In this document: one piece after another, positions 1-11,939 of the stretch
How positions within the stretch are numbered: position 1 is the stretch's first letter
Layout: each line of letters begins with the position of its first letter
Assembly: GCF_008831285.2 (NCBI RefSeq)
Contig: NW_022204969.1
Span: forward strand, 1-58,598
Origin: Nymphaea colorata
Taxonomy: Eukaryota; Streptophyta; Magnoliopsida; Nymphaeales; Nymphaeaceae
Length of the DNA: 58,598 bases
Reading direction: 5' to 3'
Notes under the pieces: model-generated
What the model was told of the DNA's origin: nothing
What the model saw: the letters and a program-made list of their open reading frames with translations, nothing else
Databases searched by the model: none
Translations under genes and position numbers: made by a program

Positions 1-230
1 ATAAGTTGAACATGTTGTTACATCTATAGTGATCGATGCACAAGTTCACATCAATACGAGTGGGATTTAAGTGATTCAATTGATCACGCATATTTAATTG
101 AATGTACTTAACTTGTTGTTACGTTTATATTAAATGATTTAGTAAATTCAAATCATAGGTTTATATGAAAATGAATGGGATTCGAGTGATTCATTTGGTG
201 TCTTACAGGTAACTTAATGTGTTTCACTTG

Positions 231-405
231 TTATTACATACATTTGATCGCTTATGTTTAATCGAGAGATTATGTGATTCATTTTTACTTGTTCTTACAT
301 ACATTTGATAACTTATATTTAATTGAATGTGCGTAACCATTTGTTAATACGTATAGAATGACTTAGTGGCTTGAAAAAGAAGTCCGTTTGGAAATGAATG
401 AGAGT
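231..405 (+). repeat. S segment, copy S1 of unit L1
   Basis: Diverged segment that replaces the ordinary A-C-B rhythm. It has two or three closely spaced versions of the acttgtt-ttacata anchor about 50-60 bp apart, then tacgtatagaatgactta and a gaagtccgtttgg tail. The same segment recurs as S2 and S3 in every complete unit, with copy-specific variants, so the three copies are older than the spread of the 3.1 kb unit. Confidence 0.8.
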
Positions 406-1138
406 CAGTCACTACATTGGTCCCTTATAGTTAATCTAATGTATTTCACTTGTTATTACATCTATAATGAATGATTTAAATGGTTGAAATCACAAGTTTA
501 TATGGACACAAATGGTTGAAGTCACTACATTTGTACACGTGTAGTTAGTCCGATGAGTTGAATTTGTTGTTACATCTATAGGGAACGTTCTAATGGATTG
601 AAATCACATGTTCGTACGAATACAAGCGAGATTTAAGTGATTCATATAATCATGCATACTTAATGAATGTGTTTAACTTGTTGTTACGTCTATAATAAAT
701 GATTTAGTAGATTGAAATCACAAGTTTGTGCAAAATGAATGAGATTTGAGTGATTCATTTGGTGTCTTGTAGTTAACCTATTGTGTTTCACTTGTTATTA
801 CATCTTTGATGAATGATTTAAATGATTAAAACTTACAAGTTTGTATGGATATAAAGGAGACCTATGCATTAGTTTGATCCCTTGTAGTTAGTTCAATAAG
901 TTGAACTAGTTCTTACATCTATGGTGATCGATGTAAGGAATTGAAATCACAAGTTCGTATCAATACGAGTGGGATTTAAGTGATTCATTTATCACACATA
1001 CGTAATTGAATGTGCTTAACTTGTTGTTACGTCTATATTAAATGATTTAGTAGATTAAAATCATAGGTTTGTATGAAAATGAATGATATTGGAGTGATTC
1101 ATTTGGTGTCTTGTAAGTAACCTAATGTGTTTCACTTG

Positions 1139-1302
1139 TTATTACATATATTTGATCACTTATATTTAATTGAGAGATTAAGTGATTCATTTCACTTGTT
1201 ATTACATATAATTGATCACTTGTATTTAATTGAATGTGCGTGACCATTTCTTACTTACGTATAGAATGACCTAGTGGCTTTGATACCAGAAGTTCGTTTG
1301 GA
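1139..1302 (+). repeat. S segment, copy S2 of unit L1
   Basis: Second S copy. It differs from S1 and S3 by gtgaccatttcttacttac, the wording gacctagtggctttgatacc and a shortened tail that joins directly to tacatatataatgaatg. These differences are kept from unit to unit. Confidence 0.8.
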
Positions 1303-1749
1303 ATACATATATAATGAATGATTTAAATGATTGAAATCACATGTTCATGTGGATACAAACGCGTGTAGTTAGTCCGATGAGTTGAATTTATTGTTACAAC
1401 TATAGTGCACGATCTAAAGGATTGAAATCACAAGTTCGTATCAATACAAGTGCGATTTAAGTGATTCAAATGATCACACATACTTAATTGAATGTGCTTA
1501 ACTTGTTGTTACATCCATATTGCTAGATTAAGTGAATTCAAATCACAAGTTTGTGTGAAAATAAATGAGATTTGAGTGATTCATTTGGTGTCTTATAATT
1601 AACCTAATGTGTTTCACTCGTTATGACATCTATGATCAACGATTTAAACGATAAAAACTCACAAGTTTATATGGATGTAAAGGAGACCTATGGATTAGTT
1701 TAGTTTGATCCCTTGTAGTTTGTTCAATAAGTTGAACATGTTGTTACAT

Positions 1750-1806
1750 CTCATTCATTTGTATCCATACGCACACTAAATCACTCGTCTCAATACGAGT
1801 GAGATT
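1750..1806. repeat. Small inverted patch inside the unit
   Basis: The stretch tctcattcatttgtatcc ... cactcgt reads as the reverse complement of a piece of A/C monomer (compare tatggatacaaatggga elsewhere). It abuts acgagtgagattt, so actcgtctcaatacgagt forms a short stem-loop. It is present at the same phase in every complete unit, for example 4896-4952, 42126-42184 and 53418-53473. Confidence 0.75.
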
Positions 1807-1968
1807 TAAGTGATTCATTTGATCACGCATACTTAATTGAATGTGCTTAACTTGTTGTTACGTCTATATTAAATGATTTAGTATATTGAAATCATAGTTT
1901 GTATGGAAATGAATGAGATTTGAGTGATTCATTTGGTGTCTTGTAGGTAACCTAATATGTTTCACTTG

Positions 1969-2150
1969 TTATTACATATATTTGATCACATATATTTAAT
2001 TAGAGATTAAATGATTCATTTTCACTTGTTATTACATATATTTGATCAATATATTTAATTGAGTGTGCGTAGCCATTTGTTACATACGTATAGAATGACT
2101 TAGTGGCTTGAAATAAGAAGTTCGTTTGGAAATGAATGAGAGTCAGGTCA
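1969..2150 (+). repeat. S segment, copy S3 of unit L1
   Basis: Third S copy, marked by gatcacatatatttaattg, gatcaatatatttaattg and gtgcgtagccatttgttac. On the reverse strand it carries the recurrent 67-codon open frame seen in many units (for example 39226-39429). That frame is explained by satellite homogenisation, not by coding selection. Confidence 0.8.
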
Positions 2151-2576
2151 TTAAGTTGGTCCTTACAGTTAATCTAGTGTATTTCACTTGTTATTACATC
2201 TATAATGAATGATTTAAATGATTGAAATCGCAAGTTCATATGGATACAAATGGGATCTATGCATTACTTTGAATGCGTGTAATTAGTCCGATGAGTTGAA
2301 TTTGTTGTTACATCTATAGTGAACGATCTAAAGGATTGAAATCACGCGTTCGTACCAATACAAGTGAGATTTAAATGATTCATATGATCATGCATGCTTA
2401 ATTGAATGTGTTTAACTTGTTGTTACATCTATATTAATGATTTAGTAGATCGAAATCACAAGTTTGTATGAAAATGAATGAGATTCGAGTGATTCATTTG
2501 GTGTCTTATGGTTTACCTAATGTGTTTCACTAGTTGTTACATTTATAATGATTCTTAATACGGATGTCCTTAACAA

Positions 2577-2683
2577 GTGATTCATTTGGTGTCATATAGT
2601 TAACCTAATGTGTTTCACTTGTAATTTAATTGAATGTGCTTAACAAGTGAATTAGGTTAACAATAGGGCACCAAATGAATCAC
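2577..2683. repeat. Unit palindrome (hairpin/cruciform candidate), unit L1
   Basis: Left arm 2577-2622 (gtgattcatttggtg ... ttaacctaat ... tcacttgt), spacer of about 20 bp, right arm 2643-2683 (acaagtga ... attaggttaa ... caccaaatgaatcac). The arms pair over blocks of about 15, 10 and 8 bp, with small mismatched interruptions. Equivalent copies include 5725-5831, 39820-39926, 42956-43062, 48875-48981 and 54249-54355. Confidence 0.85.
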
Positions 2684-2819
2684 TCAAATCTCATTCATTT
2701 TCATGCAAGCCTGTGATTTCAATCTACTAAATCATTTAACATGGATATAACAATAAGTCAAGTACATTGAATAAAGTATGCGTGATCATATGAATCACTT
2801 AAATCTGACTCGTATTGGT
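2642..2819 (-). repeat. Inverted B-A satellite module, unit L1
   Basis: This part of the unit matches the satellite only when reverse-complemented. It contains caccaaatgaatcactcaaa, tttcaatctactaaatcatt and catatgaatcacttaaatc, which are the complements of type A and type B monomer cores. It is an inverted copy of the B-A pair just upstream (about 2348-2510), giving arms of about 160 bp around a loop of about 130 bp. It is present at the same phase in nearly all units. Confidence 0.88.
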
Positions 2820-3145
2820 ACGACTATAGTGCACGATCTAAAGGATTGAAATTACAAGTTCGTATCAATACAAGTGCGATTTAAGTGATTCAAATGATCA
2901 CACATACTTAATTGAATGTGCTTAACTTATTGTTACATCCATGTTGCTTGATTAAGTGAACTGAAATCACAAGTTTGTATGAAAATGAATGTGATTCGAG
3001 TGATTCATTTGGTGTCTTATAGTTAACCTAACGTGTTTCACATGTTATTACATCCATGATCAATGATTTAAATAATTAAAACTCACAAGTTTATATGGAT
3101 ATAAAGGAGACCTATGCATTAGTTTGATCCTTTCTAGTTTGTACG

Positions 3146-6100
3146 ATAAGTTGAACATGTTGTTACATCTATAGTGATCGATGCACAAGTTCACATCAAT
3201 ACGAGTGGGATTTAAGTGATTCAATTGATCACGCATATTTAATTGAATGTACTTAACTTGTTGTTACGTTTATATTAAATGATTTAGTAAATTCAAATCA
3301 TAGGTTTATATGAAAATGAATGGATTCGAGTGATTCATTTGGTGTCTTACAGTAACTTAATGTGTTTCACTTGTTATTACATACATTTGATCACTTATGT
3401 TTAATCGAGAGATTATGTGATTCATTTTTACTTGTTCTTACATACATTTGATAACTTATATTTAATTGAATGTGCGTAACCATTTGTTACATACGTATAG
3501 AATGACTTAGTGGCTTGAAAAAGAAGTCCGTTTGGAAATGAATGAGAGTCAAGTCACTATATTGGTCCCTTATAGTTAATCTAATGTATTTCACTTGTTA
3601 TTACATCTATAATGAATGATTTAAATGGTTGAAATCACAAGTTTATATGGATACAAATGGTTGAAGTCACTATATTTGTACACTGTAGTTAGTCCGATGA
3701 GTTGAATTTGTTGTTACATCTATAGGAACGTTCTAAAGGATTGAAATCACATGTTCGTACGAATACAAGTGAGATTTAAGTGATTCATATAATCATGCAT
3801 ACTTAATTGAATGTGTTTAACTTGTTGTTACGTCTATAATAAATGATTTAGTAGATTGAAATCACAAGTTTGTGCAAAATGAATGAGATTCGAGTGATTC
3901 ATTTGGTGTCTTGTAGTTAACCTATTGTGTTTCACTTGTTATTACATCTTTGATCAATGATTTAAATGATTAAAACTTACAAGTTTGTATGGATATAAAG
4001 GAGACCTATGCATTAGTTTGATCCCTTGTAGTTAGTTCAATAAGTTGAACTAGTTCTTACATCTATGGTGATCGATGTAAGGAATTGAAATCACAAGTTC
4101 GTATCAATACGAGTGGGATTTAAGTGATTCATTTTATCACACATACGTAATTGAATGTGCTTAACTTGTTGTTACGTCTATATTAAATGATTTAGTAGAT
4201 TAAAATCATAGGTTTGTATGAAAATGAATGATATTGGAGTGATTCATTTGGTGTCTTGTAAGTAACCTAATGTGTTTCACTTGTTATTACATATATTTGA
4301 TCACTTATATTTAATTGAGAGATTAAGTGATTCATTTTCACTTGTTATTACATATAATTGATCACTTGTATTTAATTGAATGTGCGTGACCATTTCTTAC
4401 TTACGTATAGAATGACCTAGTGGCTTTGATACCAGAAGTTCGTTTGGAATACATATATAATGAATGATTTAAATGATTGAAATCACATGTTCATGTGGAT
4501 ACAAACGCGTGTAGTTAGTCCGATGAGTTGAATTTATTGTTACAACTATAGTGCACGATCTAAATGATTGAAATCACAAGTTCGTATCAATACAAGTGCG
4601 ATTTAAGTGATTCAAATGATCACACATACTTAATTGAATGTGCTTAACTTGTTGTTACATCCATATTGCTAGATTAAGTGAATTCAAATCACAAGTTTGT
4701 GTGAAAATAAATGAGATTTGAGTGATTCATTTGGTGTCTTATAATTAACCTAATGTGTTTCACTCGTTATGACATCTATGATCAACGATTTAAACGATAA
4801 AAACTCACAAGTTTATATGGATGTAAAGGAGACCTATGGATTAGTTTAGTTTGATCCCTTGTAGTTTGTTCAATAAGTTGAACATGTTGTTACATCTCAT
4901 TCATTTGTATCCATACGCACACTAAATCACTCGTCTCAATACGAGTGAGATTTAAGTGATTCATTTGATCACGCATACTTAATTGAATGTGCTTAACTTG
5001 TTGTTACGTCTATATTAAATGATTTAGTATATTGAAATCATAGGTTTGTATGGAAATGAATGAGATTTGAGTGATTCATTTGGTGTCTTGTAGGTAACCT
5101 AATATGTTTCACTTGTTATTACATATATTTGATCACATATATTTAATTGAGAGATTAAATGATTCATTTTCACTTGTTATTACATATATTTGATCAATAT
5201 ATTTAATTGAGTGTGCGTAGCCATTTGTTACATACGTATAGAATGACTTAGTGCTTGAAATAAGAAGTTCGTTTGGAAATGAATGAGAGTCAGGTCATTA
5301 AGTTGGTCCCTTACAGTTAATCTAGTGTATTTCACTTGTTATTACATCTATAATGAATGATTTAAATGATTGAAATCGCAAGTTCATATGGATACAAATG
5401 GATCTATGCATTACTTTGAATGCGTGTAATTAGTCCGATGAGTTGAATTTGTTGTTACATCTATAGTGAACGATCTAAAGGATTGAAATCACGCGTTCGT
5501 ACCAATACAAGTGAGATTTAAATGATTCATATGATCATGCATGCTTAATTGAATGTGTTTAACTTGTTGTTACATCTATATTAAATGATTTAGTAGATCG
5601 AAATCACAAGTTTGTATGAAAATGAATGAGATTCGAGTGATTCATTTGGTGTCTTATGGTTTACCTAATGTGTTTCACTAGTTGTTACATTTATAATGAT
5701 TCTTAATACGGATGTCCTTAACAAGTGATTCATTTGGTGTCATATAGTTAACCTAATGTGTTTCACTTGTAATTTAATTGAATGTGCTTAACAAGTGAAT
5801 TAGGTTAACAATAGGGCACCAAATGAATCACTCAAATCTCATTCATTTTCATGCAAGCCTGTGATTTCAATCTACTAAATCATTTAACATGGATATAACA
5901 ATAAGTCAAGTACATTCAATAAAGTATGCGTGATCATATGAATCACTTAAATCTGACTCGTATTGGTACGACTATAGTGCACGATCTAAAGGATTGAAAT
6001 TACAAGTTCGTATCAATACAAGTGCGATTTAAGTGATTCAAATGATCACACATACTTAATTGAATGTGCTTAACTTATTGTTACATCCATGTTGCTTGAT

Positions 6101-6293
6101 TAAGTGAACTGAAATCACAAGTTTGTATGAAAATGAATGTGATTCGAGTGATTCATTTGGTGTCTTATAGTTAACCTAACGTGTTTCACATGTTATTACA
6201 TCCATGATCAATGATTTAAATAATTAAAACTCACAAGTTTATATGGATATAAAGGAGACCTATGCATTAGTTTGATCCTTTCTAGTTTGTACG
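3146..6293 (+). repeat. Satellite unit L2 (complete)
   Basis: Nearly identical to L1 in every module, with palindrome at 5725-5831. Differences are mostly one-base indels in short homopolymers (for example gaatggattcg versus gaatgggattcg) and a few substitutions. Confidence 0.92.
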
Positions 6294-8870
6294 ATAAGTT
6301 GAACATGTTGTTACATCTATAGTGATCGATGCACAAGTTCACATCAATACGAGTGGGATTTAAGTGATTCAATTGATCACGCATATTTAATTGAATGTAC
6401 TTAACTTGTTGTTACGTTTATATTAAATGATTTAGTAAATTCAAATCATAGGTTTATATGAAAATGAATGGGATTCGAGTGATTCATTTGTGTCTTACAG
6501 GTAACTTAATGTGTTTCACTTGTTATTACATACATTTGATCGCTTATGTTTAATCGAGAGATTATGTGATTCATTTTTACTTGTTCTTACATACATTTGA
6601 TAACTTATATTTAATTGAATGTGCGTAACCATTTGTTACATACGTATAGAATGACTTAGTGGCTTGAAAAAAGAAGTCCGTTTGGAAATGAATGAGAGTC
6701 AAGTCACTATATTGGTCCCTTATAGTTAATCTAATGTATTTCACTTGTTATTACATCTATAATGAATGATTTAAATGGTTGAAATCACAAGTTTATATGG
6801 ATACAAATGGTTGAAGTCACTATATTTGTACACGTGTAGTTAGTCCGATGAGTTGAATTTGTTGTTACATCTATAGGGAACGTTCTAAAGGATTGAAATC
6901 ACATGTTCGTACGAATACAAGTGAGATTAAGTGATTCATATAATCATGCATACTTAATTGAATGTGTTTAACTTGTTGTTACGTCTATAATAAATGATTT
7001 AGTAGATTGAAATCACAAGTTTGTGCGAAAATGAATGAGATTCGAGTGATTCATTGGTGTCTTGTGTTAACCTATTGTGTTCACTTGTTATTACATCTTT
7101 GACCAATGATTTAAATGATTAAAACTTACAAGTTTGTATGGATATAAAGGAGACCTATGCATTAGTTTGATCCCTTGTAGTTAGTTCAATAAGTTGAACT
7201 AGTTCTTACATCTATGGTGATCGATGTAAGGAATTGAAATCACAAGTTCGTATCAATACGAGTGGGATTTAAGTGATTCATTTTATCACACATACGTAAT
7301 TAAATGTGCTTAACTTGTTGTTACGTCTATATTAAATGATTTAGTAGATTAAAATCATATGTTTGTATGAAAATGAATGATATTGGAGTGATTCATTTGG
7401 TGTCTTGTAAGTAACCTAATGTGTTTCACTTGTTATTAGATATATTTGATCACTTATATTTAATTGAGAGATTAAGTGATTCATTTTCACTTGTTATTAC
7501 ATATAATTGATCACTTGTATTTAATTGAATGTGCGTGACCATTTCTTACTTACGTATAGAAAGACCTAGTGGCTTTGATACCAGAAGTTCGTTTGGAATA
7601 CATATATAATGAATGATTTAAATGATTGAAATCACATGTTCATGTGGATAAAAACGCGTGTAGTTAGTCCGATGAGTTGAATTTATTGTTACAACTATAG
7701 TGCACGATCTAAAGGATTGAAATCACAAGTTCGTATCAGTACAAGTGTGATTTAAGTGATTCAAATGATCACACATACTTAATTGAATGTGCTTAACTTG
7801 TTGTTACATCCATATTGCTAGATTAAGTGAATTCAAATCACAAGTTTGTGTGAAAATAAATGAGATTTGAGTGATTCATTTGGTGCCTTATAATTAACCT
7901 AATGTGTTTCACTCGTTATGACATCTATGATCAACGATTCAAACGATAAGAACCACAAGTTTATATGGATGTAAAGGAGACCTATGGATTAGTTTAGTTT
8001 GATCCCTTGTAGTTTGTTCAATAAGTTGAACATGTTGTTACATCTTATTCATTTGTATCCATACGCACACTAAATCACTCGTCTCAATACGAGTGAGATT
8101 TAAGTGATTCATTTGATCACGCATACTTAATTGAATGTGCTTAACTTGTTGTTACGTCTCTATTAAATGATTTAATATATTGAAATCATAGGTTTGTATG
8201 GAAATGAATGAGATTTGAGCGATTCATTTGGTGTTTGTAGGTAACCTAATATGTTTCACTTGTTATGACATATATTTGATCACATATATTTAATTGAGAG
8301 ATTAATGATTCATTTTCATTTGTTATTACATACATTTGATCAGTATATTTAATTGAGTGTGCGTAGCCATTTATTACATACGTATAGAATGACTTAGTGG
8401 CTTGAAATAAGAAGTTCGTTTGGAAATGAATGAGAGTCACGTCATTAAGTTGGTCCCTTACAATTATCTAGTGTATTTCACTTGTTATTACATCTATAAT
8501 GAATGATTTAAATATTGAAATCGCAAGTTTATATGGATACAAATGGGATCTATGCATTACTTTGAATGCGTGTAATTAGTCCGATCAGTTGAATTTGTTG
8601 TTACATCTATAGTGAACGATCTAAAGGATTGAAATCACGCATTCGTACCAATACAAGTGAGATTTAAATGATTCATATGATCATGCATGCTTAATTGAAT
8701 GTGTTTAACTTGTTGTTACATCTATATTAAATGATTTAGTAGATCTAAATCACAAGTTTGTAGGAAAATGAATGAGATTCGAGTGATTCATTTGGTGTCT
8801 TATGGTTTACCTAATGTGTGTCACTAGTTGTTACATTTATAATCATTCTGAATACGGATGTCCTTAACAA

Positions 8871-8971
8871 GTGATTCATTTGGTGTCATATAGTTAAGCT
8901 AATGTGTTTCACTTGTAATTTAATTGAATGTGCTTAACAAGTGAAACACATTAGGTTAACAATAGGGCACC
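8871..8971. repeat. Boundary palindrome with longer arm match
   Basis: Right arm 8939-8971 pairs with the left arm through ctaatgtgtttcacttgt without the 5 bp gap (ACACA missing) that all other units show. It is probably the older form of the palindrome, now found only at the edge of the island. Confidence 0.75.
8951..8971 (+). repeat. 21 bp junction repeat, left copy
   Basis: ttaggttaacaataggg followed by cacc is identical at 25895-25915 on the far side of the island. It is native satellite sequence, so it may be residual phase overlap or a duplication made during insertion repair. Confidence 0.7.
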
Positions 8972-10168
8972 TAATGTCATTTGATTTTCCCAACTATTGG
9001 GTGCTTTGTGCAGGACCCGATCTCCATGACGAGGACTAAGCAGGGTGATTCATTAGGCACTCTTTATTTTCCACTGTGGCTTGTTTACGAAACCCACTCA
9101 ATTAGATTTTGATGTTTGGCATCTGAGACTTGGGCACCCATCTCGCTCAAAGAATCAAATGCTCTGAAAGCATGACTGTCATTAAGTTGTCAAATAATTT
9201 CGGTAAAGTCTGTCGTGTTGCTAAACAATCTATACTGACATTCAAATTAAGTGAATATTCTTTTGCTAAACCTTTTGATTTGCTACATTGTGATGTTTGG
9301 GAACCATACCCCCAAGCATCACATACTCGAACACATTACTTTTTGTCTATTATGGATGATTTTTCTAGAGCCATGTGGTTTTACCTAATGAAGTATAAAA
9401 TTGAAATAGGTGATTTACTTAAACATTCCATTAACATGAGTGGGCAACAATTCAAAATAGATGTGTTAAAATCATGATAGATAGTGGAACCAAGTTCTTC
9501 TCAAATGACATAATTTTTTTTCCCATGATAGAGACATCCTACATCAACATTCATGCCCCTACATGCCTCAACAAAACGGCGTGGCTTAGAGAAAGCATCA
9601 GTACATCTTGAATGTGGCGCGTGGTCTCAAGTTTCAGTTAGGCATACCCTTAAAATGTTGGGACCTACGTGTATTAACGGCCACATATTTAATAAATAGG
9701 ACCCCATAAAAAAAAATTGACAATCAAACTCGCTTTGAAAAATTATTTAAAAGAAAACCAACTTACAAGATATGTGTGTTTGGTTGCTTGTATTTTGCTT
9801 CCTACCTCAAACCACATGGAAAATTTGATTGCAGGGCTCAACGAGGTGTGTTCATTGGGTATCCTACTGAACAAAAAGGCTACAAACTACTTGATTTGGA
9901 AACAAAAAAAAATCGTTAGTAGGGAGGTCTTCAATGAAACAGAATTTCCCATCAAACTCACAAAGGATCAAAGCAAAGTCTCATATTTTCCAGTTATTCA
10001 TTTCATATTTGAAGAAAATCAATACTTGAGAACAGAAATTCAAGTGAGCAAGGCCTTTGTTCTCGTCAACTGACTGAAAGGCAAGATGAGGACATGATTA
10101 CTGATTGCACAAACATTGAACAACCACCCGAAATTGTTTCAGAATCAAGTGGTGAGGCTGAAACAAAT
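8972..10168 (+). pseudogene. Copia integrase-region fragment (copy F)
   Basis: Broken copia pol fragment. In order: a GAG-pre-integrase motif VWHLRLGHPS near 9114-9143; an integrase core with LLHCDVWEPY, then SIMDDFSRAMWFYL near 9346-9390; a displaced IDSGTKFFSND near 9480-9513; then [10 protein letters not shown]-like and YLINRTP frames near 9600-9705 and YPTEQKGYKLLDLETKK near 9860-9910. Several frameshifts and stops separate these blocks. It is the opposite-strand paralogue of the E1 segment 18590-20240, and homology ends at gaaacaaat (10168). It has no LTR of its own. It lacks the MITE that interrupts E1, so it records the pre-insertion state. Confidence 0.88.
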
Positions 10169-11939
10169 CAGATTCTATATCTACGTCATCTTCACTCGAA
10201 CATGCGAAATCCTTCTTCGTTCTTATTGCTCGGTCACTCTTCGCGTTCATTCTTCTCCTACTTTGTCAGCTTTAGTTGTTTCTCTTTTTCGGTTCTCATT
10301 TTTCATTAGATCTTGTTATTCATGTTTTTGTTATTACATCATTAGAAGGAAAGAAACAAGGGCGGCAAGTGTGATATAGCTCACATCTTTGAAGGAATGC
10401 TTCATGCAAATAACGTCATATGTCCGCAACGCTGTTTCTCATACCTATATATATATTATGGCCCAAGTGAAAGGTAGGGGGTCATGAATATGTGTCAATC
10501 CCTTCTTCCTGAACCTTGGAGGCAAAGGAAGGAAGAAGCCGTGGCTGCCTGCACCTCTAAGGCCTCGTTACTGAGGCGGCCAGCTTCTTTTAGTTGTTTC
10601 TTCGTCTTATGGTCTGAAGGCAGGGGCAGAGGCAGAGGCAGGTGTAGGACTGTTTCATGCATATTTATATTTATGGAATAATTACATAGTGTTTTGTTCG
10701 GTTCAAAATTCAAAGCATTACTGCCCTTCAGTGAAGGAAGTTTTGGAAATTAAAGAAAAAAGTTCTTACAACCCAACAGTTTTGCAAATCCTAACAAAAG
10801 GCATTCACAATGGTAGACGCAGCGATGGCTTTGCTAAACAGTGATGAGGAAGAAGAGGAAACATCTTCTCAGTTCATATGTATGTGTACATCTCCTGAGT
10901 TTCATTTTCTGTTGTTCCCTAGCAGAAGAATTCTTTGGGCGTGCCAATTCAACTGCTCACCAGCAATTACCGGCTTTTCATAAAAGATAATATGACAGCA
11001 TCTTCTTGGACCTATCCATGGAGGTGGAGGTAAATCTATGGAGAAGCTTCGTCATCATCAAAGAGGGGCCAGCAAAGTAAAATTTTCATCATTTAACTTC
11101 TCACACAAGCTTTCCTTTTCCTTTTCTTCTCTTTTGGTAATTCAATAAGAGGTTGAAACCTCACACCCTTTCCCCCATCCCTGTTCAAGGCTGTCGAATG
11201 GTTCTTTTCTTCCCTTTAAAATGAGTAGTTTTTCATCGATTCTTCACCACAAAATGACGACATTCATCGTTAGGGTAGCCATTCTTTTTCTTTCAATTAA
11301 TTAAATATGAAAGAAGGGCAAGAATGGAGCACAAAACGCTAAGGTAACTGAACCAAATTACTCAAAATGTCAACCAATAATTGTATTGGGCATGGTTATG
11401 TCATTCATGAAAGAAAAATTAGCCAGTGCAGTCACAGTCTTCCAAATGAAATAGAAATGTATATTGCTTCCTTCTAATTAATGCTTTATTTTTTTTAGTA
11501 TCGTTGTTGCCATTTTTTGTAGCTAATTCTCTCCTTTCTTTCAGTCCAGTTGTATAAACAACCACAGAATCACAGTCTTTCAATTTTTAAAGGTTGTTAA
11601 TGTCATGTTGTATTTGGTTCTAAAATGTTTGTTCTTGGTTGTTTGGTAATTACTTTGTTTAGAAGAGTACTATAATCTATTAAAGAAAACAACTGATAAG
11701 AAAATTTCTTTCCCTAATTCATTGTAATTAAAAATATATGAATCCATACTGCCTATATGTGAGTAGAGAGAGAAATAAGGTTTGATGATGTATATATTGA
11801 ATTAAATCAGACCATAATATCCAGTCTAGGCCTGCCCGACCTGCCCATTTTTTTCTTTTTTTTTACCTGGCCGGCCCTTAGGTTTGATAGCGGAATAAAC
11901 TCTACAATATACATTGATTTCTTTTGGCATATGCAAACG
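10169..11939. other. Noncoding AT-rich stretch; promoter-like patch only
   Basis: No recognised gene. Near 10345-10375 the purine-rich aaggaaagaaacaagggcgg is followed by tgtgatatag, which resembles a polypurine tract next to an LTR start, but no partner was found. A TATA-like ctatatatatatta lies at 10445-10458, with aacgtcatatg about 30 bp upstream. A short GGCAGA repeat lies near 10618-10642. A 57-codon ORF at 10810-10983 (starts MVDAAMALLNSDEEEEE) has no recognised match and is left uncalled. From 11100 on the sequence is AT-rich and shows nothing else. Confidence 0.45.

Larger units (their letters stand above)
1..3145 (+). repeat. Satellite unit L1 (complete)
   Basis: Complete higher-order unit, phase 0 defined by ataagttgaacatg at 1. 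It contains three S segments (about 231-405, 1139-1302 and 1969-2150), a small inversion at 1750-1806, the main palindrome at 2577-2683 and the inverted B-A module at 2642-2819. It can be used as the reference map for all other units. Confidence 0.92.
1..8971 (+). repeat. Left block of ~3.15 kb higher-order satellite
   Basis: The landmark ataagttgaacatgttgtt recurs at 1, 3146 and 6294, giving periods of 3145 and 3148 bp. Units 1 and 2 differ by only scattered substitutions and one-base indels over their whole length. Inside a unit, anchors of the form acttgttgttac recur about every 113-116 bp and fall into three monomer types in the order A-C-B. The block ends at 8971, where copia sequence begins. 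No coding content is credible; short reverse-strand ORFs repeat with the satellite period. This is seen directly; the satellite family is not one I recognise by name. Confidence 0.95.
6294..8971 (+). repeat. Satellite unit L3 (3'-truncated by the island)
   Basis: Follows L2 in phase but is visibly more diverged (for example gattcaaacgataagaacc near 7935). It stops in the right arm of the palindrome at 8971. The palindrome (8871-8971) keeps gtgaaacacattagg, whereas the other units read gtgaattagg, so this copy pairs better than all the others. Confidence 0.88.

Noticed and set aside
1315-2125. CENP-B-box-like word in S tails (ttcgtttggaaatgaa)
   Set aside because: It has an extra base and lacks the CGGG end of the box, and plants have no established CENP-B box system. 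Treated as coincidence.
8246-8440. Possible tRNA or other structured RNA in the satellite stem-loops
   Set aside because: No tRNA-like boxes, acceptor stem or conserved loop could be recognised; stems are explained by inverted satellite copies.
10495-10713. 72-codon reverse ORF with a proline/leucine run
   Set aside because: The run comes from the GGCAGA simple repeat near 10618-10642; no other coding sign.
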